A DNA stretch of 15,633 bases from Syntrophomonadaceae bacterium. GTDB lineage: Bacteria; Bacillota; Dethiobacteria; DTU022. Made by a program: the position numbers and the translations under genes. Positions 1 to 7,077 of this stretch are shown here, piece after piece (the stretch's first letter is position 1; each line of letters begins with the position of its first letter). The notes beneath the pieces are model-generated. The model was not told where the DNA came from. It saw only the letters and a list, made by a program, of their open reading frames with translations, and did not search any database. The DNA lies in the NCBI GenBank assembly GCA_007126465.1, contig SLBE01000135.1:1-15633 (forward strand), given 5' to 3'.

Positions 1-93
1 AAATTCCCCGCGGTCGATATGAAAATTCAAATCTTCAAGGGCATAACGACCGCCCTTTTCATATCTCATGCACAAATTTTTTGCTTCGACCAT
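1..93 (-). CDS. ftsE: ABC transporter ATP-binding protein, probably cell-division protein FtsE (N-terminal 31 codons)
   Basis: Only the first 31 codons are present; the gene runs off the left edge. The reading frame starts at the ATG at 93-91, ten bases after a GGAAGG ribosome binding site. It reads as the opening beta strands of an ABC ATPase: a hydrophobic 'EAKNLCMRY' strand with the A-loop tyrosine (Tyr11), then 'ALEDLNFHIDRGEF', which normally leads directly into Walker A. The Walker motifs lie outside the window. The assignment to FtsE rests on this N-terminus and on position: in Firmicutes ftsE-ftsX commonly follows prfB, as it nearly does here. FtsE with FtsX forms a membrane complex that activates peptidoglycan hydrolases at division and, in Bacillus, helps start sporulation. 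Another ABC ATPase cannot be excluded from 31 residues. Confidence 0.75.
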   Translation of the reverse strand, partial: MVEAKNLCMRYEKGGRYALEDLNFHIDRGEF

Positions 94-143
94 TCAGTCA
101 GACCTTCCTATGCTGTGCATAATTAACATAATATTAAATAGTA

Positions 144-170
144 TTTCGACATAATAAAAACTGATCCTGC
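144..170 (-). promoter_or_regulatory. Candidate sigma-H-type promoter for ftsE
   Basis: On the minus strand GCAGGATCA (170-162) is followed after 11 bases by GTCGAAA (150-144). The sigma-H consensus as I remember it is RNAGGAWWW, 11-12 bases, RNNGAAT. There is one mismatch in each box. The -10 element ends 51 bases before the ftsE ATG. FtsEX has a known role in early sporulation in Bacillus, so the regulation would make sense, but the motif alone is not proof. Confidence 0.45.
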
Positions 171-175
171 CAGTA

Positions 176-204
176 ATTCTAATCTATTTTTACTTATTTT
201 GCAA
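176..204 (-). promoter_or_regulatory. Candidate sigma-A promoter for ftsE
   Basis: The minus strand carries TTGCAA (204-199), a 17-base spacer and TAGAAT (181-176), in an AT-rich gap between yitT and ftsE. Spacing is ideal and each box has four or five of six consensus bases. It lies just upstream of the sigma-H-like motif, so ftsE could have tandem promoters. Confidence 0.5.
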
Positions 205-240
205 ATTTTAGCTGCTATTTTTTTGCCTGCAATACTGCTA

Positions 241-1119
241 TTAATGCTGCTGCATCTTTTTAAAACCTTCTCCGTGAACCTCTGTGGCGTTGCCAATTAT
301 AACAAACGCGTCTGGATCCACTTCATGAATGATTGACTTCAAGCTGGCAGTCTGCTGGCGGGTAACTACGCACAAGAGCACTTCCCGGCCTTCACCGGTG
401 TAACCACCCTGACCTTCGATCCTGGTAACACCCCGCCCCAGTTCGTAAAGCAGCCTTTCATTTATCTCAGCGCCGCAGCGGGTAATAATAATAACCGATT
501 TTGACATGCCCAGACCTTCCAGGATCCCGTCAACAACCTTAATGGATATGAATAGCGAAAGAGCTGCATACATGGCCGGTTCACTGCCGAAAACAAAGAC
601 AGCCAGGGCCAGTACTACCAGGTCACCCCAGAGCAGGGCCTGGCCGGGTGTGATCCCCATGGTTTTCGCCAAAATCAGTGACAGCAGGGCAGTACCCCCC
701 GTTGAGCTGCGGTAACGAAACACCAGGCCAACCCCAATCCCCATTACCACACCACCATAAACTGCCGCCAGCATCAGGTCATCAGTGGCCGAGGGCAGAA
801 GGGGATCGGTTATTTCCACCGCCAGTGAAAACAGGAAAGTCCCAAGCAGGCTTTGCACTACTACCCTTGACCCAAGAGTTAAAAACCCGACAATAAAAAG
901 GGGAATGTTGAGAACAATAATGGTAATACCAACAGGAACACTTAAAATGTGATACAGAAAAACCGCCAGGCCGCTTACGCCCCCCGGCGCCAGCTGATTG
1001 GGGATCATAAACATGTTCATGCCGATGGCCAGGATGAAAGAGCCAACCGTTATGCCGACAAAATCAATTGCTATATTTTTAAAGTCAATTTTTTTAAAAT
1101 CCGGTTTTTTCAGCTTCAT
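241..1119 (-). CDS. YitT family membrane protein (DUF161 + DUF2179)
   Basis: This is a 292-residue integral membrane protein. The start is the ATG at 1119, five bases after AGGAG; a longer TTG reading from 1164 overlaps prfB and lacks a ribosome binding site. Residues about 17-185 hold five or six hydrophobic segments with the YitT-family glycine-rich stretches (for example APGGVSGLAVF near residue 45 and RYRSSTGGTALL near 138). Residues about 225-285 form the soluble DUF2179 domain (TRIEGQGGYTGEGREVL). The family is widespread in Firmicutes, often in several copies, and its function is not established; a transport role has been suggested only from topology. The gene starts 8 bases after the prfB stop, whose last base abuts the SD sequence, so it is likely translated from the hpf-secA-prfB transcript. 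The longer AT-rich gap and promoters after it make it the probable last gene of that unit. Confidence 0.9.
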   Translation of the reverse strand: MKLKKPDFKKIDFKNIAIDFVGITVGSFILAIGMNMFMIPNQLAPGGVSGLAVFLYHILSVPVGITIIVLNIPLFIVGFLTLGSRVVVQSLLGTFLFSLAVEITDPLLPSATDDLMLAAVYGGVVMGIGVGLVFRYRSSTGGTALLSLILAKTMGITPGQALLWGDLVVLALAVFVFGSEPAMYAALSLFISIKVVDGILEGLGMSKSVIIITRCGAEINERLLYELGRGVTRIEGQGGYTGEGREVLLCVVTRQQTASLKSIIHEVDPDAFVIIGNATEVHGEGFKKMQQH

Positions 1120-1127
1120 TAGTTCTC

Positions 1128-2253
1128 CTACTTCTTCAGAGGGATTGACCCGCGGGCTTTCCAACTTAAATACGCTTCAATGAAGGGATCGAGCATGCCG
1201 TTCATGACCGCATCAACCTGCCCGACTTCCACCCCGGTCCGGTGATCTTTTACCAGGGTAAAGGGATGAAAAGTGTAGGTGCGGATCTGGCTGCCCCAGG
1301 CAATCTCCCGCTGATGGCCGCGCTCGGAATTGATTTCATCCACCTGTTCCTGCCTGTATAGCTCAGCAAGACGGGCTGTTAAAACACGCAGGGCCTGCTG
1401 GCGATTACTGTGCTGGGAACGATCATTCTGGCAGGATACAACAATTCCGGTCGGCAGGTGTGTTATCCGGACGGCTGAATCAGTTTTATTGACATGCTGC
1501 CCTCCGGCTCCGCTGGCACGAAAAGTATCAATCTTCAGATCCTCGGTGTTAATGACTACTTCATCATCCTCTTCCACTTCGGGTATCACATCAACAGAGG
1601 CAAAAGAAGTATGGCGCCGCTTTGAAGTATCGAAGGGAGAGATCCGGATCATCCGGTGAACACCTTTTTCCGCCTGAAGGTAACCGTAAGCGGCGTGCCC
1701 CCGGACAATTATCGTAGCGCTCTTTATGCCACCTTCGTCATCGGCCAGCAGGTCAACCAGTTCAACCTGGTATCCTTTCTGCTCACTCCAACGGCTATAC
1801 ATGCGCAGCAGCATTTCAGCCCAGTCCTGGGATTCAAGCCCACCGGCTCCCGGGTGCAGGGCCATAATTGCGTTACAGAAATCGTATTTGCCGCTGAGCA
1901 GGGTTTCATATTCCATTTTATCGAGACGCTTTTTTATTTTCTTTAGCAGCGGTTCGATTTCTTTAACCGCTTCTTTTTCGTCAAGTTCACCCTCGTCGGC
2001 CAGCTCGATAAAAACACCGGCTTCTTCAATTAACTTTTCCAGCTCCTGCAGGGGGCGAACTTTTTCACGCAGGGCACCCTGTTTTTTCATGTAATCCTGG
2101 CTGCGCTCACTGTCCTCCCAGAAACCCGGTTCGGCAGTTTTGGCTTCCGCTTCCTGCAATTTCTTCAGATTTTGATCGTATTCAAAGAGAAGCCCTCATT
2201 TCCTTAAACCTGTCCTGCTGTTGGGCCAGTTCAGCCCTGAAGTCTTTCAGCAT
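1128..2253 (-). CDS. prfB: Peptide chain release factor 2 (RF2), made by +1 programmed frameshift
   Basis: RF2 releases nascent chains at UGA and UAA. The first 23 codons run from ATG 2253 (SD AGGTGA) to CTT at 2187-2185, followed by an in-frame TGA (2184-2182). Skipping the T at 2184 gives GAA and 351 further codons to TAG (1130-1128), 374 residues in all. The joined numbering puts the stop-codon reading tripeptide SPF at 205-207 and the GGQ catalytic loop at 250-252, the same numbers as in E. coli RF2, which supports this exact start and shift. SPF rather than PxT identifies RF2 and not RF1. Residue 246 is alanine, the usual residue outside E. coli K-12. The frameshift autoregulates synthesis: scarce RF2 lets ribosomes pause at TGA and shift. 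prfB follows secA after 31 bases. Its own final stop is TAG, which RF2 does not read. Confidence 0.97.
2182..2196 (-). promoter_or_regulatory. RF2 programmed +1 frameshift site
   Basis: The site reads AGG GCT TCT CTT TGA on the minus strand. CTT is the slippery P-site codon, TGA the autoregulatory stop, and AGGG (2196-2193) the internal Shine-Dalgarno-like stimulator in the usual register. Compared with the E. coli version (AGGGGG and TGAC) the stimulator is shorter and the base after TGA is A. Confidence 0.93.
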
Positions 2254-2284
2254 AAAATCACCTGCTTTTTTAAATTTTAAATTA

Positions 2285-5275
2285 TTAAGCGCCGCAGCAC
2301 TTTTTATGCTTTTTACCGCTGCCGCAGGGGCAGGGTTCGTTGCGGCCGACTTTATCCACGGTAACCGGTTCGGCTTTTTGCGGCTGGCCCTGCTGTTGAC
2401 CGACTGCACCACTTTCGCCGGAACCGGCGGCCGGGCGCCCCCCGCCCAGGGTGGCCATGCGGGGCCGGATGCCGGTTGCTTCACCGGCGACAGTTTCCCG
2501 CCTGGGAGCTGCCGTAACCCTGACCTGGAATATCGCCCGGACAACATCATCCTGGATCTGCTGGATCATATCTTCAAACATGTCAAAACTCTGGCGCTTA
2601 TATTCAACCAGCGGATTCCTCTGGGCATAAGCCTGGGTATGAATTTCATGGCGTAACTGATGCATGGCATCGATAAATAACATCCAGTGGCGGTCGACCG
2701 TTTTTAACAGGACCACTCTTTCCAGTTCCCGCATTATCTCCGGTTTTATCTCCGCTTCGCGTTCTCTGTAAAACTCTTTTGCCTCTTCCAGCAAAAGGGC
2801 TTTTACATCATCTGTTTCGCTATCAACCAGCTGTTCCAGTTTCAGGCTGCCTCTTCGAGCGCAAAGGTTTTCGGCCCTTTCCAGCAGGGCCCGTGCATTT
2901 TCATCGTCGAGGAAGCCGACTTCCGCAGTATACTCACGAACAAGACGATCGAGCACTTCCTCAATCATATCCTCGATCGGCTCTTTCATGTTTTCGCCTT
3001 CTAAAACCCGGCGGCGCTGTCCGTAAATTACCTCACGCTGGGCGTTAAGGACATCGTCGTATTCAAGCAGGTTTTTCCTGATTTCAAAGTTGCGGGATTC
3101 CACCTTTTTCTGGGCATTTTCAATACCCCTGCTGACCAGGGGGTGATCGATGGGCATGTCTTCCTCGATCCCAAAACGCTCCATTAACGAAGCAATATTT
3201 TCACCGCCAAAGAGGCGCATCAGATCATCTTCCAGCGAGACTATGAACTGTGATGATCCGGGGTCGCCCTGGCGGCCGGATCGACCTCGCAGCTGGTTAT
3301 CAATGCGCCGGCTCTCGTGCCTTTCAGTGCCAAGAACATGCAGCCCGCCCAGGGCAACCACTTCTTCACGCTGCTGTTTCGTTTCCTCAATTGCCCCGTC
3401 AATCAGCTCATTGTACCGCTTCTGCCAGCGTTCCCGGTCCTGTTCTTCCAGCTCGGCTTCCACGGTCTCAAATTCATTTTCAAGCTGCTCCCGGACGAGG
3501 TACTCGGGGTTGCCGCCCAGAATAATATCGGTTCCACGCCCGGCCATATTGGTTGAAATAGTTACGGCCCCTTTACGGCCGGCCTGGGCAATAATGTGGG
3601 CCTCACGGGCGTGGTTCACCGCATTTAATACTTCATGAGGCACGTTTTGTCGTTTAAGCACCTTGCTGAGCATCTCTGATTTTTCGACAGATACGGTTCC
3701 CACCAGAACAGGCTGGCCCCGCTGCTGGCATTCAATGATCTCCTGCACGGCCGCTTTAAACTTGGCCTGCTCAGTTTTATAGATCAGGTCCGTCATCTCT
3801 ACCCTGATCAAAGGCTTATTGGTGGGAACAGCAACTGCATCCATCCCGTATATACTGCGAAATTCGTCTTCTTCGGTCATAGCTGTTCCGGTCATGCCGG
3901 ATATTTTATCGTACATCCGGAAATAGTTCTGAAAAGTAATCGAAGCAACCGTGCGGCTGGCCGCCTGCACTTCAACCCCTTCTTTCGCTTCTATAGCCTG
4001 GTGCAGCCCTTCAGAGTAGCGGCGGCCCGGCATCAGGCGCCCGGTAAATTCATCGACAATTACCACCTTGCCGTCCTGGACAACGTAATCGACATCGCGC
4101 TCATAGAGCGAGTAGGCCCGGATCAGCTGGTCAAAATAATGGCGGTGTTCTCCTGCCGTTTCCTGTTCCTGTTGATCCAGGTCGTCAATATCTTCAGCCT
4201 GATCTTTGTCCAGTTTAAGCAGGCTAAGGAGTTCAGGGTTGACCCGTTCCAGCTCACGGTAGCCTTTATCCTTGATGTCGGCCAGCCTGGTGGCTTCATC
4301 AATGACATAATAAAGCTCTTCATCAAGATGATTGAGCCTTTTTTCAGTCATCAGGCGCTGCTTGGTTCGCTCAACCAGTTTCTCCACGCCCGGTTCTTTC
4401 ATGATTTTCATCAATTTTCTATTTTTGGGCGATGCCCGGCGGACTAATAACAGTTTTTCAGCAGCTTCATCCCTCTCGCCGGCATCAAGGTCCTTGCGGG
4501 CCTGGTTTAAAAGATCGTTAACCAGTTTGCCCTGCTTGCGGATCAGATGCTCCACTTCATCTTTCCAGCGTCCGTATTCTTCCTTGCTTTCAACCCTGCT
4601 GCTGATAATCAGGGGAGTCCTTGCTTCATCAATTAAAATACTATCCACTTCATCGACAATGGCGTAGTACTGATCCCGCTGAACCATATCCTGTTTATAG
4701 ATCACCATGTTATCGCGCAGGTAATCAAATCCAAGTTCGTTATTGGTAGCATAGGCTATATCGCAGCCGTAAGATTCCCGGCGCATGGCAGGTTCAAGCC
4801 CCTGTACGATCAGGCCGACACTTAAACCGAGGTATTCATAAACCGGCCCCATCCAATGGCGGTCACGACGGGCCAGGTAATCGTTAACGGTAACAATGTG
4901 CACACCTTTTCCGGCCAGGGCGTTAAGATAAGCAGGAAGGGTGGCCACCAGGGTCTTGCCTTCACCGGTTTTCATTTCGGCAATCCGGCCCTGGTGCAAA
5001 ACGATGGCTCCCAAAATCTGAACATCGAAAGGCCTCATACCAGTCACACGCTTGGCCGCTTCCCGGACCAGGGCAAATGCTTCAGGCATTAAATCATCAA
5101 GGCTTTCACCCTGCTGAAGACGTTCCTTAAACAGTTCAGTCTGGGCCGGAAACTGCTCCTCGCTTAAATTGGAAGCCCAGGACTCCAACCCATTAACTGT
5201 CTCTACCATCTTTTCTAAACGGCGCAGCTCTTTTTCATTTTGGTCGCCGAATAACTTTTGAATAAATGAGGCCAT
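2285..5275 (-). CDS. secA: Preprotein translocase ATPase SecA, long form with two insertions
   Basis: SecA is the cytoplasmic motor that drives unfolded preproteins through SecYEG. The start is ATG 5275 (MASFIQKLFG), seven bases after AAAGGAGTAG; a 13-residue longer reading is unlikely because it overlaps the upstream gene and lacks an SD. Length is 996 residues against about 840 in B. subtilis. Visible motifs are Walker A MKTGEGKT (101-108), DEVD Walker B (208-211), PPXD core 'DEFTGRLMPGRRYSEGLHQA' (408-427), GRGTD (579-583), and the helicase motif RGRSGRQGDPG (663-673). The C-terminal zinc tail has cysteines 982, 984, 993 and 994 (CPCGSGKKHKKCC), which bind SecB or ribosomes in other species. 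Extra length comes from residues about 226-390 and 587-640, plus a Gly/Gln-rich linker at 925-970. The gene lies 4 bases after the upstream hypothetical gene, whose last codons contain its SD. Confidence 0.98.
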   Translation of the reverse strand: MASFIQKLFGDQNEKELRRLEKMVETVNGLESWASNLSEEQFPAQTELFKERLQQGESLDDLMPEAFALVREAAKRVTGMRPFDVQILGAIVLHQGRIAEMKTGEGKTLVATLPAYLNALAGKGVHIVTVNDYLARRDRHWMGPVYEYLGLSVGLIVQGLEPAMRRESYGCDIAYATNNELGFDYLRDNMVIYKQDMVQRDQYYAIVDEVDSILIDEARTPLIISSRVESKEEYGRWKDEVEHLIRKQGKLVNDLLNQARKDLDAGERDEAAEKLLLVRRASPKNRKLMKIMKEPGVEKLVERTKQRLMTEKRLNHLDEELYYVIDEATRLADIKDKGYRELERVNPELLSLLKLDKDQAEDIDDLDQQEQETAGEHRHYFDQLIRAYSLYERDVDYVVQDGKVVIVDEFTGRLMPGRRYSEGLHQAIEAKEGVEVQAASRTVASITFQNYFRMYDKISGMTGTAMTEEDEFRSIYGMDAVAVPTNKPLIRVEMTDLIYKTEQAKFKAAVQEIIECQQRGQPVLVGTVSVEKSEMLSKVLKRQNVPHEVLNAVNHAREAHIIAQAGRKGAVTISTNMAGRGTDIILGGNPEYLVREQLENEFETVEAELEEQDRERWQKRYNELIDGAIEETKQQREEVVALGGLHVLGTERHESRRIDNQLRGRSGRQGDPGSSQFIVSLEDDLMRLFGGENIASLMERFGIEEDMPIDHPLVSRGIENAQKKVESRNFEIRKNLLEYDDVLNAQREVIYGQRRRVLEGENMKEPIEDMIEEVLDRLVREYTAEVGFLDDENARALLERAENLCARRGSLKLEQLVDSETDDVKALLLEEAKEFYREREAEIKPEIMRELERVVLLKTVDRHWMLFIDAMHQLRHEIHTQAYAQRNPLVEYKRQSFDMFEDMIQQIQDDVVRAIFQVRVTAAPRRETVAGEATGIRPRMATLGGGRPAAGSGESGAVGQQQGQPQKAEPVTVDKVGRNEPCPCGSGKKHKKCCGA

Positions 5276-5279
5276 CTTA

Positions 5280-6404
5280 CTACTCCTTTCCCTTACGCTC
5301 CGGATCAAGTTCACTGCAGAGCGCCCACAAACTGCCTGCTACCAGTGAATGTCCTCCCAGGATTACCGGGATTGGGCATTCAACTGCTGCCCTGGTAAAT
5401 TCCTTCAACCAGGGATTTTCTACTTCCTGCCAGCGCCCGAGATCAGAGAGAAAACGATCCCGGTCTGACGGATATTGCTGGAAATGATAGGTTAAAACCC
5501 TGCTGTCGATAAATGCGCAGCGGACCAGTCCGGACAGGTATTTAAAAAATTTTTCCAGGCCGGCATGTTCTATCAAAAGTCCCAGCAGGGATACAACTTC
5601 TTTTGCCTCGACCCGTCCCAGTGATTTCATGCCGCGCTCTTCGGAAAAAACCCGCAGGCGCAGTTTCAAAACAGCATTGAGACGCCCGATAATCGGCGCT
5701 CCGACCCTGCCGATCAGGGCAACATCCTCATATTCGTCACTAAGCACAGCCTTGGCCTGTTCCAGGATGCTGTAATCAAGCTGTAAACTGTCAATGGCTG
5801 CTTTAGTCCGCGGACCGGTAAAAGGTCCGGCTCCCAGAATAAGGAGATCACTTGGAGTGTCAATATCAAATAATAGGCCCAGTGAATGAGGCATCAGCTC
5901 CATCTCCAGGCCCAGCTGATCACGTAAAGTTAAAGCCAGGCTGTTATCCATGGCCGGAAGTTCAATCGAGTCAAGATGCGGTGGAACAGTAAAGGCTGCA
6001 ACATCGACTGACTGAGTATTGTTTGTATAAACAAAATTCTCCCTGCCGAGCAGGGTTTCACATACCATTTTCAGCTCATCAGCTGATATAAGGGGCGAGC
6101 CGGCTCCGTTCAAACAGAAAACTTTTTTTAATTCATTCTGCCTGATCGCTGCCTGAAGCTGCCTGCCGTAATGAAACTGATCCGGCGGGATAGTATTCAG
6201 ATGAACTTCTGCTCCGAGCTCAACTGCCGGCGCTACCAGCTCCGGACGGTTTGTGTAAAGATAGGTTTGGCCAAAACAGGAAACCTGCTTAATTTTTTCA
6301 AGATTGTCAAGCAGGGCAGCCTGCCTGACCAGGACCATGGCTTCTTCTATATCACTTCGCGGCTGCGATCCTTCAAAAATCACAGCGTTTACTCCACTAT
6401 TCAT
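5280..6404 (-). CDS. Conserved hypothetical protein with degenerate CofC/MobA-like nucleotidyltransferase N-terminus
   Basis: I do not recognise a named family for this 374-residue soluble protein. Start ATG 6404 follows an AGAGG. The first ~190 residues look like a GT-A/Rossmann nucleotidyltransferase: beta strand NAVIFEG (6-12), a strand-turn VFCLNGAGSPLIS (95-107) where relatives such as CofC or MobA carry GGDSPLIS, and DIDTPSDL (180-187), a hallmark at the end of that fold. However, the N-terminal GG-x-RMG-x-K nucleotide loop is not visible, and the usual metal-binding Asp in the second motif is replaced by Ala101. It may therefore be catalytically dead or have altered specificity. Residues about 195-374 form a second mostly helical region with PVILGGHSLVAGSLWAL near the C-terminus that I cannot assign. 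Its stop lies 4 bases from secA and contains the secA SD, so the two are translationally coupled. Confidence 0.85.
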   Translation of the reverse strand: MNSGVNAVIFEGSQPRSDIEEAMVLVRQAALLDNLEKIKQVSCFGQTYLYTNRPELVAPAVELGAEVHLNTIPPDQFHYGRQLQAAIRQNELKKVFCLNGAGSPLISADELKMVCETLLGRENFVYTNNTQSVDVAAFTVPPHLDSIELPAMDNSLALTLRDQLGLEMELMPHSLGLLFDIDTPSDLLILGAGPFTGPRTKAAIDSLQLDYSILEQAKAVLSDEYEDVALIGRVGAPIIGRLNAVLKLRLRVFSEERGMKSLGRVEAKEVVSLLGLLIEHAGLEKFFKYLSGLVRCAFIDSRVLTYHFQQYPSDRDRFLSDLGRWQEVENPWLKEFTRAAVECPIPVILGGHSLVAGSLWALCSELDPERKGKE

Positions 6405-6431
6405 GCAGACGAACCTCTTCCTGCCGAAGGC

Positions 6432-6463
6432 CCGGAATACGCACCGTTAAGGAATTATTCCGG
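6432..6463 (-). repeat. Inverted repeat around the hpf stop codon
   Basis: CCGGAATA (6463-6456 on the minus strand) is perfectly repeated in inverted form as TATTCCGG (6439-6432) with a 16-base loop. The hpf TAA (6457-6455) straddles the end of the first arm. There is no T-tract after it, so it is not an intrinsic terminator. It could be a stability or translation-level element separating the highly expressed hpf from the downstream genes; this is inference. Confidence 0.5.
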
Positions 6464-6994
6464 CTCAATCAACCCGTAATTATCATCTCTTCGCCGGTAG
6501 ACAACGTTTATATCTTCAGTCTCGGCATTAGTAAATACGAAGAAGTTGTGTCCCAATAAATCCATCTGGAGTATTGCTTCCTCCACACTCATTGGCTTCA
6601 TGGAAAAGCGCTTTGTTCTAACTACCTGTGGCTTGTCATCCTCCATTCTTTCCTCTAATTCCTTTTCAGCATGTTTTTCGCTGATTACCCGTGTGCCTCG
6701 CTCGCGTTTAGACTTACTCATACGTGTTTTATATTTTTTTACCTGCCGTTCAAGCTTGTCAACTACCATGTCAATGGAAGCATACATATCACCGGTGGAT
6801 TCTTCACCCCGTAATATTAAACCATTTAAGTTCATGGTCACTTCAACAATATGCTCTTCCCTGATTACACTCAAAACCACCTGGACATCTGTGGATTTGT
6901 CAAAATGCTTTTCCAGTTTGCTTAGTTTTTTCTGGGCATAATCAACCAAAGCCGGTGTGGCGTCAATATTTTTGCCGCGTACGTTTATATCCAT
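6455..6994 (-). CDS. hpf: Ribosome hibernation promoting factor, long form
   Basis: The 179-residue product is a long-form HPF, which binds 30S subunits and dimerises 70S ribosomes into translationally silent 100S particles when growth slows. Residues 1 to about 95 are the beta-alpha-beta S30AE domain (MDINVRGKNIDATPALVDY, followed by a basic helix KLERQVKKYKTRMSKSKR at 80-97 that contacts rRNA). Residues about 122-179 are the C-terminal dimerisation domain (KRFSMKPMSVEEAILQMDL at 128-146, then GHNFFVFTNAET). A charged linker joins them. Start ATG 6994 follows a near-perfect AGGAGGT. Order hpf-secA-prfB matches Bacillus, where the gene is also called yvyD. A sigma-H-type promoter sits directly upstream, in line with yvyD being under sigma-H and sigma-B in B. 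subtilis. Confidence 0.97.
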   Translation of the reverse strand: MDINVRGKNIDATPALVDYAQKKLSKLEKHFDKSTDVQVVLSVIREEHIVEVTMNLNGLILRGEESTGDMYASIDMVVDKLERQVKKYKTRMSKSKRERGTRVISEKHAEKELEERMEDDKPQVVRTKRFSMKPMSVEEAILQMDLLGHNFFVFTNAETEDINVVYRRRDDNYGLIEPE

Positions 6995-7044
6995 ATTCGT
7001 TACCTCCTGCTCTCTGATATGGAATCTATCTTACTACAATAACT

Positions 7045-7071
7045 ATTCACCAGTCCAGTAAAAATTCCTTC
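7045..7071 (-). promoter_or_regulatory. Sigma-H-type promoter for hpf
   Basis: On the minus strand GAAGGAATT (7071-7063), an 11-base spacer and GGTGAAT (7051-7045) match the sigma-H consensus RNAGGAWWW-N11-12-RNNGAAT at every defined position. The -10 ends 51 bases before the hpf ATG. No convincing sigma-A promoter is visible in the same 83-base gap. In B. subtilis hpf/yvyD is known to be transcribed from a sigma-H promoter, which supports the call. Confidence 0.7.
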
Positions 7072-7077
7072 CTTTGA

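Noticed and set aside
2182..2550. Minus-strand 122-codon frame ending at 2182 as a separate gene
   Set aside because: Its upstream part is an out-of-frame reading of the secA end. Only the last 23 codons (from ATG 2253) are real, being the zero-frame start of prfB.
5275..5314. Longer secA start at 5314
   Set aside because: It has no SD and overlaps the preceding gene by 35 bases; ATG 5275 has an ideal AAAGGAG and the conserved MASFIQKLFG start.
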